From contig NZ_NEGJ01000003.1 in the NCBI RefSeq assembly GCF_002135415.1, positions 62,001-126,000 on the forward strand: a DNA stretch of 64,000 nucleotides, given 5' to 3'. Both the position numbers and the translations under genes were made by a program. The notes below the pieces were generated by a model that saw only the letters and a program-made list of their open reading frames with translations, had not been told where the DNA came from and ran no database searches. The stretch's first letter is position 1; each line of letters opens with the position of its first letter. Positions 19,485 through 27,641 of the stretch are shown one piece after another. The DNA comes from Acinetobacter sp. ANC 3832 (GTDB lineage: Bacteria; Pseudomonadota; Gammaproteobacteria; Pseudomonadales; Moraxellaceae).

Positions 19485-21172
19485 AAAATATCCTTAACCG
19501 GGTCTTTTGAGGATAAAGTTTTTGAGGTTTTTATCGTTTTTTTGGCTGTTTTTATTATAGGTTTTAAAATTGCATTACGTTTTATCCAAACTCGATATGC
19601 CGACCAAGCAAGTACAAGACCTATTATAAAAAATCCAATATCGATACTTGCAAGTGCATAGTCTGCTTGCCGAAGCGTGATACCCAAATGTCGTTCTGTC
19701 GTGAATAAATTTAAAATTGGCAAAAACAAATAAGCCAAAGCAGCAATAATAAGTAACTCAAACCATGCCTTTGCAATCGGTCTAAATAAGCTATAAATAA
19801 AACTGACCAATAACGTGATATATAATGTATGTACTTCCCATGCTGCACGACCAGAAAAACCACTATCAATAAAACGATTTGCCCAAAAATAAGTGGCTAT
19901 TGCTAAAGGCAATCCTGCAATTACGGCTATATTTAATCGCTCAACCAATGCATGTCCAAATGACATTTGCCCTGCCTTAATTTGTTTTGGTCGTCGTTTT
20001 ACTGTCCATAAGACTAATCCCGTTGCAATCATTGCTGTACCAAGTAAGCCTGTAATGACATAAAAAATACGCATTAAAGGTGATGCAAATAAGCCTTCAT
20101 GTAATCCCAACATCGTATTGGCAAATTTTAGTGGTGCTTTTTCTTGATTATTGAGGTCTTTACTCAGTATTTTTCCAGTAAATAAATCAAAATCCATTGA
20201 AGTCCGCTGCCTAACGACACTGTCATTATTGATTTTATAAAATTCCAGTTTTGGTGGTGTATTTCCCTTTTGTGGATAAAAATTAACACTGCTAATACTG
20301 TCTTTACCCCATTGTTGCTGGGCTTGTTTTAAAAGCGGTTGAACATTTACAAAGTTGGTGGCAGATTGTCCTAAAGTCATTATTTTTGTATTTTCAAATG
20401 AAGGTGAAAAACCACTATCTTGATATAGCTCCTCATAAAATCGATCTACTTTTTTTTCTCCAAAACCATACACCATGGGTACACCCAATGGCATATAAGC
20501 ATTTGCAAAGAAAATAAGACCGCTATAGGTGATCATGATGTAAAAAGGTAATGCAATGACGCTTAGTACTGCATGGGCATCTAGCCAAGATCGTTGACCT
20601 TTTGCAGGACGAAAAGTAAAAAAATCTTTGAATATTTTTTTATGTGTAATAACGCCAGAAATAATGGTAACAAACATAAACATGGTACAAATTCCAACGA
20701 TGCGAATTGCCCAATCGTAAGGAATGTAATGCAGTGCATAATGCATCCGATATAAACTATCTCCACCGCCTGTTTCTCTCGGCTTAATAGTCTGTGCCAA
20801 AGCTAGTCCTGTATTAGCATCTAAAGTTTCTTGTTTATATTCCCCATAGCGCTGATCTTGTTTGGCTGGTTGTGACCAATTTACATTTAACTCATCACGA
20901 CCGCGCTCATTGACTAAAAAGTTAATCCCCCAACGTTCGGCTGTTTGTGCTTCAGAATTCATTTTTAAATAATGATAGGCTTTATTTAATTGTTCAGATG
21001 TATTTGGAATCATGGAAGATTGCAGTGGTCGTTCAGGCTGCATCCATCGAGTAAGTTCAACTTGCACATAACCCGCAGTACCTGTAAGAAATACAAAAAA
21101 AAGTACCCAACCCACAACTAGACCTGTCCACGTATGTAGCCATGCCATACATTGGCGAAAACCCTGTTTCAT
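19481..21172 (-). CDS. PepSY-type inner-membrane protein, probable ferric-siderophore reductase
   Basis: A 563-residue protein of the PepSY-associated membrane helix family. The frame opens at 21199, but ATG 21172 (MKQGFRQCMAWLHTWTGLVVGW) overlaps the previous stop as ATGA and is the likely start. Helices occur near residues 16-36, 173-195, 216-240, 370-393 and in a C-terminal group of four or five. Conserved histidines sit in WLHTWTG, YRMHYALHYIP and LGLHEGL. Related proteins such as FpvG of Pseudomonas aeruginosa reduce siderophore-bound iron after uptake; that role here is inference from family and context. Confidence 0.82.
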   Translation of the reverse strand: MKQGFRQCMAWLHTWTGLVVGWVLFFVFLTGTAGYVQVELTRWMQPERPLQSSMIPNTSEQLNKAYHYLKMNSEAQTAERWGINFLVNERGRDELNVNWSQPAKQDQRYGEYKQETLDANTGLALAQTIKPRETGGGDSLYRMHYALHYIPYDWAIRIVGICTMFMFVTIISGVITHKKIFKDFFTFRPAKGQRSWLDAHAVLSVIALPFYIMITYSGLIFFANAYMPLGVPMVYGFGEKKVDRFYEELYQDSGFSPSFENTKIMTLGQSATNFVNVQPLLKQAQQQWGKDSISSVNFYPQKGNTPPKLEFYKINNDSVVRQRTSMDFDLFTGKILSKDLNNQEKAPLKFANTMLGLHEGLFASPLMRIFYVITGLLGTAMIATGLVLWTVKRRPKQIKAGQMSFGHALVERLNIAVIAGLPLAIATYFWANRFIDSGFSGRAAWEVHTLYITLLVSFIYSLFRPIAKAWFELLIIAALAYLFLPILNLFTTERHLGITLRQADYALASIDIGFFIIGLVLAWSAYRVWIKRNAILKPIIKTAKKTIKTSKTLSSKDPVKDIL

Positions 21173-21480
21173 GACTGCCCCCATTTTTGAAGACACCATG
21201 TCAAAATGCTAAGTACAGTGATAATGATAAAAGTAAGCTGTATTGCAAAAATCGTGCGCTTAACGGTAAAAATACCAATAATGAAGCTGAGCCACACTAC
21301 AAAGCTCAATAAAAGTCCTGTATAAGTTGCAAGCGCACGTTGGTCTGGAAACATGAGCCCAATACAAGCCACTGTTAAACTCGCAATCAGGAAGCCACCG
21401 AAAATTGCGAGAATAATTCGAATGAGTACCATCATGCGATAATGCTGTAGCTCACTCAATGTTAAAAAATCCAGTTTCAT
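21169..21480 (-). CDS. DUF3649-type small membrane protein
   Basis: A 103-residue protein with three predicted helices (about residues 18-41, 50-70 and 77-95), matching the DUF3649 'iron transporter' group that is found with PepSY and DUF3325 proteins. It is the first gene of the leftward seven-gene operon, and its TGA stop overlaps the PepSY start. The promoter must lie in the 209-base gap shared with the divergent sigma factor gene, where a Fur-type palindrome is found. The molecular function is not known. Confidence 0.72.
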   Translation of the reverse strand: MKLDFLTLSELQHYRMMVLIRIILAIFGGFLIASLTVACIGLMFPDQRALATYTGLLLSFVVWLSFIIGIFTVKRTIFAIQLTFIIITVLSILTWCLQKWGQS

Positions 21481-21614
21481 TAATACATTTCACTACTTCA
21501 AAATTAGATATCTTTTCTACATACGCCTGCATGTATTACCTACTAAGACGAATGAATCGTAAAAAGAGCTCATTTATTCATGTAATTATTTGTATTATTA
21601 TTTATTGCATTTAA

Positions 21615-21633
21615 GAATGATTATCATTAATAT
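21615..21633 (+). promoter_or_regulatory. Fur-box-like site between the divergent iron operons
   Basis: The core AATGAT-T-ATCATT at 21616-21628 is a perfect 6-1-6 inverted repeat, the classic Fur recognition pattern. It lies 57 bases before the sigma factor start and 135 bases before the DUF3649 start. Iron-bound Fur would be expected to repress the sigma factor gene and perhaps both directions. Confidence 0.75.
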
Positions 21634-21689
21634 TCGCTTTTATATTTCTATGCCTCAAAAAATCTGTACAGATTCTAAATTGCTCATTT

Positions 21690-22217
21690 ATGGAAAACCT
21701 CATGAATATGAATGTACAAAAGCAGTTATGGTTTAGTCATGTTTATCGAACCTATCAAAGTTCATTATTATCTTGGTTTAAACATAAACTTCAACATCAT
21801 CATCAATCTGAAGATTTAAGTCAGGAGGTTTTCTATCGGGCATTAAAAAGCCAATATGCCTATGAAAGTATTAAAGAGCCGCAAGCATGGTTAATGGGTA
21901 TTGCAAAACATGTTATTATCGATCATTGGAGGCATCAGCATGTTGAACGCTTATACTTAGATGCTTTGACACATATTCCCGAAGAGTATTACCCTTCTGC
22001 TGAGCATGAAGTATGTATACGAGAAACATTATACCAAGTACAACTCATGCTAGAAAAACTACCACAACGAGCAGCTCATGTTTTTCTTCTTTCTCAACTT
22101 GAAGGTTTAACTTATTATGCAATTAGTGAAAAACTAGACATTTCTGAAGCAACTGTAAAACGTGATATGAAACTCGCTTTTTTAGCATGCCTAAGTTTAT
22201 ATAATGAAGAAAACTGA
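21690..22217 (+). CDS. ECF sigma factor, FecI-like
   Basis: A 175-residue extracytoplasmic-function sigma factor that would direct RNA polymerase to the adjacent receptor promoter once released by the FecR-like protein. Region 2 is seen in SEDLSQEVFYRALKSQYAYESIKEPQAWLMGIAKHVIIDHWR. Region 4 is the C-terminal helix-turn-helix (LEGLTYYAISEKLDISEATVKRDMKLA). The start may be ATG 21690 or the in-frame ATG at 21702, which sits behind ggaaaacctc. It is followed after 15 bases by the anti-sigma gene. A Fur-type site upstream suggests iron control. Confidence 0.9.
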   Translation: MENLMNMNVQKQLWFSHVYRTYQSSLLSWFKHKLQHHHQSEDLSQEVFYRALKSQYAYESIKEPQAWLMGIAKHVIIDHWRHQHVERLYLDALTHIPEEYYPSAEHEVCIRETLYQVQLMLEKLPQRAAHVFLLSQLEGLTYYAISEKLDISEATVKRDMKLAFLACLSLYNEEN

Positions 22218-22232
22218 TTTTAAATTAATATT

Positions 22233-23189
22233 ATGATCATTAAGCACCCTATCCCTGAACATATTTTAGATGAAGCAACTGATTGGTTGGTATTACTTCA
22301 TTCAGGTGAGATGACTGAACCACAGTTTCAACAATTTGAACAATGGAAAGCTCAAAATCAAACGCACGCATTAGCCATCAAACAAATAGAAAAATTTACA
22401 AATGGTTTATCACATTTACCCAATACCTTTCAGCACGAAAATTTAGTCCAATCTAAAAAACGGTTTAATTCAACATTAAATAGAAACATGCTCCTTGGTT
22501 TCTCAACAATTATACTTTTAGGATTCACTTTATATACGTTGCCTTGGAATGAATGGCGAGCAGGTCAACATACCAAAGTAGGTCAAATAAAAACATTAAT
22601 CTTAGAAGATGGTTCTAAACTCGTACTTGCAAGTAATAGTTATATCAATATTAATTTTTCAGAAAAAATGCGGAAAATTGAACTGATTAATGGGGAAATT
22701 TTCATTCAAACAGCCAAAGATAAACGACATCGACCATTTTTGGTAGAAACAAGAAACGGCCAGCTAGAGGCATTAGGTACCCAATTTACTGTCCGTCAGA
22801 ATAATAACCATAAAACTAAAATTAATGTCTATCAACATGCTGTAGCCATTCATCCATCTGCAACATCAGAAAGTAAAATTATTCATCAAGGTCAGCGAGC
22901 TGTCTTTGGTGATAAAACTATTTCAAAACTGATTCCACTTAAAAATCAGCAGCCTTATTGGACTCAACATTTACTCGTTGTAGAACAATGGCCATTAAAA
23001 AAAGTTATCTCTGAGTTATATCGCTATAAACATGGGACTTATGTTCTAGATCAAAGTATTCAAAATACCCAAGTCTCTGGTGTGTTTTCACTTGATAATA
23101 TTCAACAAAGTTTAGAAACTTTAGCGTATTCAAATCAATTAGAGCTAACCTTTTATACGCCATACCTTTTAAATATAGACAAAAAATAA
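22233..23189 (+). CDS. FecR-like anti-sigma/signal transducer
   Basis: Inner-membrane regulator of 318 residues. The cytoplasmic N-terminus carries the DUF4880 signature (ATDWLVLLHSGEMTEPQFQQFEQWKAQNQTHALA), which contacts the sigma factor. One transmembrane helix follows at about residues 88-105. The periplasmic FecR domain contains IKTLILEDGSKLVLASNS and NGEIFIQTAKDKRHRPFLVETRNGQ, and the C-terminal part touches the receptor's signalling domain. In this family the protein receives a signal when the receptor binds its siderophore. Its place between sigma factor and STN-containing receptor is the standard order. Confidence 0.9.
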   Translation: MIIKHPIPEHILDEATDWLVLLHSGEMTEPQFQQFEQWKAQNQTHALAIKQIEKFTNGLSHLPNTFQHENLVQSKKRFNSTLNRNMLLGFSTIILLGFTLYTLPWNEWRAGQHTKVGQIKTLILEDGSKLVLASNSYININFSEKMRKIELINGEIFIQTAKDKRHRPFLVETRNGQLEALGTQFTVRQNNNHKTKINVYQHAVAIHPSATSESKIIHQGQRAVFGDKTISKLIPLKNQQPYWTQHLLVVEQWPLKKVISELYRYKHGTYVLDQSIQNTQVSGVFSLDNIQQSLETLAYSNQLELTFYTPYLLNIDKK

Positions 23190-23351
23190 TTTCCGATGTA
23201 GCTGAATACATAGACCTCTGGCATAAAACCCCTTGACTTATTTTTAGAGGGAAAAATTTAAAGGTCATAAAGACTCATCTAAGATATTTAATTTTATAAA
23301 AATGAGCTGTTTTTTTATGTCATCCGACTTATACAAATAATACACTCTCAA

Positions 23352-25883
23352 ATGAGAATTTTCATGAAGGAATATCAATCCAATACAGCCTTATGTTTGG
23401 CGATTAGAGCTATATTTCTAGGGATGCCCTTACTTGTAAGTACTTTTACAACAACATCTATTTATGCAGCAAGTGAGCAAAATTTTGCTATTTCAAAGAA
23501 TTCTCTTAATCTTGTTTTGAAAGAATTTGCTATACAAACAGGTATTACGATTAGTTATGATGCTGAAAACTTAGCAAAGCTACAAAGTAATGGAATTAAG
23601 GGATCTTATTCAGTTAATCAAGCTTTAGAGAAGTTACTCAAGCCACATCGGTTAGAATTTATAAAGTTAGAAACAGGTGGCTATGCCATCCAAAAACAAA
23701 TCATTCAGCCTACCTCTCCTAAAATTATAACCTTACAACCAATTCATGCCCAAGCAGATACTACAGCTCAAAAAAATAATTCAAATATAGCAGAGTCTGA
23801 TGGAACCGTATTACCAACAATTTCGATGACAGCTTCAAATGATAAGCAACAAGCCCAGATTGGGAAAACACTGCAAAACTTAAAAGAAATTCCTCAATCT
23901 GTTACTGTGGTTTCTCGGGAACGTATGGATCAACAAGGATTAAAAACCTTAGATGATGTCATGCTACAAACAACAGGTGTTACCCGTGAACAACTTTGGT
24001 TAAATAACAATTATAGTTCTCGTGGTTTAAAGATTGAGAATATCCGGTACGATGGTGGAGGAACATCAACAATTCAAGACCGAAATAATAATGCCGACAT
24101 GGCACAATATGAATCTGTTGCACTGTTACGTGGAGCTGATGGGTTATTTGGTGCTGGTGAAGCTGGTGGTGTTATTAGCCTGACATCTAAGCGGCCAAAA
24201 GCAGAAGCGGAACTCAACGGAACCTTAAGTGCAGGTAGTTGGAATAACTATCGGACTGAAATTGATGGTACAGGCTCACTCAATCAAGATCAGACTATTC
24301 AAGGACGTGCTGTTGCAGTCTTTCAAGATCAAGATTTTTTTTATAAACCTACGCATAATCGTCGTGAAATGTTTTACGGTGCTTTGAATTTTCAATTTAC
24401 ACCACAAACAACATTATTTACGGGTGCAAGTTATCAAAAAGATAAAACTGATGCCTTTAATGCAAGCTTACCCCGTTGGCAAGATGGAGCTGATTTAGAG
24501 TTGCCTCGAAGTACAACTACAGGGGCTCCTTGGGGATGGATGAAGCGAGAAAATGTTGCTTTATTTGCTAATTTAGAACACGAAATTAATGATGAGTGGA
24601 AAGCACAATTCAATGTCCGTCATAACATTGGTGATGATGGTATTAATACAGCCGAAATGGAAGGCGCTGTTAATTATGAAACGCTAGAAAGCCAATGGTG
24701 GCGGAATCAGAGTAAAACTGATTTTAAAGAAACGACCTTGGATTTAAATTTACAAGGAAGTTTTAATCTATTCAATCAAAAGCATGATGTCATTTTAGGA
24801 ATTGACCAAACTAATAATAAAAAAAATTATAAAGAAAATTGGATTTATTATGCCGATGGAAATGCCTTCAATCGTGTACCTCCACCTGAATGGGACTACC
24901 CTGCACAACCTTGGGATACAAATACTACAAATAAAAAAAATATCACAGCTACTTATGGTTCATTACGTTTTCGCCCGATAGAACAATTAGCTGTGATTGT
25001 AGGTGGACGGTATACTTTTAACGATGAAACGACCTTAATAAAAAATAAATTAGATAATAATGTGTATATAACAACTAAAAATAAATATAAGGAAGATAAT
25101 AAGTTTGTTCCATACTACGGAATAACTTACGATATTTTTCCATCAACAACACTTTATACAAGTTTTGCTGAAATTTATAAAAGTCAAAGAAATTATTTAG
25201 AAAATGAGGCAGATACTGTAGGTTTAAAGCCACTCACTGGGCGAAACATTGAATTTGGAGTTAAACATGAATTAACCTCCAATCTATTAGCTTCGATTGC
25301 CTATTTTGATGTTCAAAAGGAAAATGAGAAAGTCTATAAGTCTTGGACAGCTTTAGGAAATAGCAACTCATCATGTTGCTATGTTGCATCAGGATCAATG
25401 CAAAGCAAGGGAATAGATTTAGAATTAAATGGTCAAATCACTCCTGAATGGGAGATTGCTCTTGGCTATACCTATAATAAAAATGAAAATAAAGAAAATT
25501 TAGACCAACCTTATGATACTTACACACCTAAACATCTTTTAAAAATATGGACAAATTACAAACTTGACCAATGGCTTGAAGGGTTAGAAATAGGCGGTGG
25601 TGTCACAGCTCAGAGTAAAACTTATGCTACAGGTTATAAACAAGAATTTAACCCCATTACAAATAAGTTTGATGGCGCTTGGGTGAACGTAGATATTGTA
25701 CAACCACACTATACTCTTTGGTCACTGCGAGCTGCTTACGAAATTAATTCTAATTTAAATCTAGCACTCAATTTAAATAATATTCTTGATAAAAAATACT
25801 ATAGCACAATCGGTATTCCTGGTTATGGAAACTTTTATGGAGAGCCTAGGAGCCTTCTTTTAACGTTGAAAGCTAAATATTAA
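23352..25883 (+). CDS. TonB-dependent transducer receptor with STN domain (FecA/FpvA-like)
   Basis: Outer-membrane receptor of 843 residues that both imports a ferric siderophore and signals through FecR. A signal peptide ends near YAASEQ (about residue 40). The STN signalling domain covers roughly residues 45-115 (ISKNSLNLVLKEFAIQTGITISYDAENL). The plug domain follows (EIPQSVTVVSRERMDQQGLKTLDDVM) and then the barrel, ending ...LLLTLKAKY. The start may be ATG 23352 or 23364. It belongs with the sigma and anti-sigma genes but is separated by 162 bases that can hold the sigma-dependent promoter. A typical FpvA-like size; ligand unknown. Confidence 0.92.
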   Translation: MRIFMKEYQSNTALCLAIRAIFLGMPLLVSTFTTTSIYAASEQNFAISKNSLNLVLKEFAIQTGITISYDAENLAKLQSNGIKGSYSVNQALEKLLKPHRLEFIKLETGGYAIQKQIIQPTSPKIITLQPIHAQADTTAQKNNSNIAESDGTVLPTISMTASNDKQQAQIGKTLQNLKEIPQSVTVVSRERMDQQGLKTLDDVMLQTTGVTREQLWLNNNYSSRGLKIENIRYDGGGTSTIQDRNNNADMAQYESVALLRGADGLFGAGEAGGVISLTSKRPKAEAELNGTLSAGSWNNYRTEIDGTGSLNQDQTIQGRAVAVFQDQDFFYKPTHNRREMFYGALNFQFTPQTTLFTGASYQKDKTDAFNASLPRWQDGADLELPRSTTTGAPWGWMKRENVALFANLEHEINDEWKAQFNVRHNIGDDGINTAEMEGAVNYETLESQWWRNQSKTDFKETTLDLNLQGSFNLFNQKHDVILGIDQTNNKKNYKENWIYYADGNAFNRVPPPEWDYPAQPWDTNTTNKKNITATYGSLRFRPIEQLAVIVGGRYTFNDETTLIKNKLDNNVYITTKNKYKEDNKFVPYYGITYDIFPSTTLYTSFAEIYKSQRNYLENEADTVGLKPLTGRNIEFGVKHELTSNLLASIAYFDVQKENEKVYKSWTALGNSNSSCCYVASGSMQSKGIDLELNGQITPEWEIALGYTYNKNENKENLDQPYDTYTPKHLLKIWTNYKLDQWLEGLEIGGGVTAQSKTYATGYKQEFNPITNKFDGAWVNVDIVQPHYTLWSLRAAYEINSNLNLALNLNNILDKKYYSTIGIPGYGNFYGEPRSLLLTLKAKY

Positions 25884-25892
25884 TTGATCATA

Positions 25893-25920
25893 AATAGACG
25901 TACTTTTGTACGTCTATTTT
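25893..25920 (+). terminator. Terminator after the FecA-like receptor
   Basis: An 11-bp perfect stem (aatagacgtac with gtacgtctatt) and a tttt loop are followed by T residues. It separates the receptor from the Fur-like gene 30 bases further on. Confidence 0.85.
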
Positions 25921-25949
25921 AAATATACAATTTAAAAGGCTTATTATTC

Positions 25950-26336
25950 ATGATTAATTACTCGCCCCAATTCCCAAATAGTCTAAACCCAACAAAAGCA
26001 AGGCTTGCGATATTCAATCTGCTTAATACAAGTCTAACAAGACTCACTGCAGATGAAATATATCTTCGTATTAATAAAAAAGTAAGCATTACTATTCCTA
26101 GTGTTTATCGTATTTTATTAGAACTAGAAAATTTTAAGCTTATACACAGAACATCTTATGGAAAAGAAAAAGCAACCTATAAAATAATAAATACAAAAAT
26201 TTCTTGTAATAAAATAGATTTAGAGACTAAAAAAATATCGGCAAATACTGATCAAGAAATTAATATTTTATTAAATAAAATATATCTTCTTTTAGATGAT
26301 GATGTTGTCAATATTGAATTAAATATTTATAAATAG
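25950..26336 (+). CDS. Fur-family winged-helix protein lacking recognisable metal sites
   Basis: Residues about 14-80 match the Fur DNA-binding domain: NPTKARLAIFNLLNTS, then LTADEIYLRINKKVSITIPSVYRILLELENFKLIHR, with the T/SVYR recognition helix typical of the family. The remaining 48 residues occupy the place of the Fur dimerisation domain, yet the usual HHDH, Cys-x2-Cys and late His ligands are absent (no histidine after residue ~67 and only one cysteine). At 128 residues it is short. It may bind Fur-like operators without metal, act as a dominant-negative partner, or be decaying. Very AT-rich, like an acquired gene. Confidence 0.7.
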   Translation: MINYSPQFPNSLNPTKARLAIFNLLNTSLTRLTADEIYLRINKKVSITIPSVYRILLELENFKLIHRTSYGKEKATYKIINTKISCNKIDLETKKISANTDQEINILLNKIYLLLDDDVVNIELNIYK

Positions 26337-26436
26337 AATTTTGGTAGTATTTCCAAACGTGTTCTATTTATTTTAACACCACCATATAAAGCCATGATTA
26401 ATAGATGTCCTAAATAGAAATATTTCCTTGATTAAC

Positions 26437-27456
26437 GGCTTTGTTGCACAAAGCTGTTCTTAAAAACTTCTTGAGTAATATAATTTCCGAATGAAGAAGC
26501 CTATATCCAAAATCTATCGTACAACCAATTGGTCCTCGTATAACCAAACTTTAATCAAGCGAGGAAATATTTTCAATTTGGTTCGACCCTAAGACTCAAT
26601 GGTACGCTCGGCCACAAGGCAAGCATGGACGAAATTAAATTTCTATTTTGCCTTTCTTTACATATGGTCACTGGCTTTATTCAAAGCCCTATTCAACTTT
26701 GTGGTTTAGATTGGATAACTCCGAATATCAGTGAAATTCGTATTAAACTCTCTGTCGCAGACAAAAACATATTGAGATAGATTTTCAGAAAAATCATGAT
26801 GGACTACATCTACTCGTCGATTCAACAGGCTTAAAGTTTTTAGGTGAAGGTGAGTAGAAGCGTAAGAAATATCAGCCTGAATACCGTCGCCAATGGCTTG
26901 ATACATACTGGTATAGATGCTAAAACCCTGCAAATACGGGCAGTTCAGCTGACAACGAATAATGTAAGTGATTCACAAGTCCTTGGAGACCTACTTAATC
27001 AAATCCCGTTGGATGAGTAGATTGATTTAGTCTATACAGGTGGGGCTTATGACACAAAACAATGCCGTCAGGTCATTGCAGATCGGCAAGCACATGCAGT
27101 GATTCCACCCAGAAAAAATGCAAAGCCTTGGAAAGATATAAAAGTTCATTCGCGAGATCGAAATGAATTACTTCGAACAGTTAATCTTGCGAAGCAGTGC
27201 TTCTCAGGCAGGACACTATGGAAAAAATGGTCAGGCTATCATCAGCGAAGTTTGGTAGAAACTAAGATGCATTGCATCAAATTATTAGGAGATAAACTCA
27301 GTGCAAGAAATTTTCAAAGCCAAGTCAATGAAATTCATGCACGTGTACCAGTCCTCAATAGATTTACGGAATTAGGCTGACCTCATACCCAAGTTGTCAC
27401 TTAAACTTGAATAACTTAAGGAAAGTTTAGCTTTTGAATATTTGTGCAACAAAGCC
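26437..27456 (+). mobile_element. IS5-type insertion sequence with intact ends and target repeat, 1020 bp
   Basis: Inverted repeats of 16 bp (GGCTTTGTTGCACAAA and its complement) bound the element. The flanks carry the same seven bases, gattaac, at 26430-26436 and 27457-27463, a target-site duplication. The end sequence resembles IS903-like members of the IS5 family. The duplication shows that the element landed here in one piece even though its transposase is now broken. Confidence 0.85.
26491..27404 (+). pseudogene. IS5-family transposase, multiply broken
   Basis: Pieces of one IS5-type transposase are readable in order across different frames: a start (KIYRTTNWSSYNQTLIKRGNI), a middle part (YDTKQCRQVIADRQAHAVIPPRKNAKPW) and the C-terminus (RSLVETKMHCIKLLGDKLSARNF). 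Several frameshifts and stops lie between 26570 and 27020. Near the end an in-frame TGA at 27378 replaces a sense codon, and the original TAA is probably at 27402. No functional protein is possible. Confidence 0.85.
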
Positions 27457-27576
27457 GATTAACATTAATTACTAGATAGATTTCCAAACTCTTCCAGACA
27501 TAACTTTGTAATTGTAAAATCGCTTTAAAAGTTACTATCGTGTTTGGAAGAAATCAAAGTAATAATATTCAATTTT

Positions 27577-27624
27577 AATTTGACTATAAAAAAGCTCATT
27601 AAGGAGCTTTTTTATAGTCAAATT
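27577..27624. terminator. Long perfect hairpin after the Bap-like gene, bidirectional terminator
   Basis: A 21-bp perfect stem closes a 6-nt loop. A and T tracts inside the stem arms give a T run at the 3' side in either direction. It lies just beyond the stop of the leftward Bap-like gene at 27642. Confidence 0.85.
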
Positions 27625-27641
27625 TTAGATCAAATTATCCA

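Noticed and set aside
26706..26933. 75-codon minus-strand frame within the IS5-type element
   Set aside because: It is antisense to the broken transposase, whose pieces read on the plus strand.
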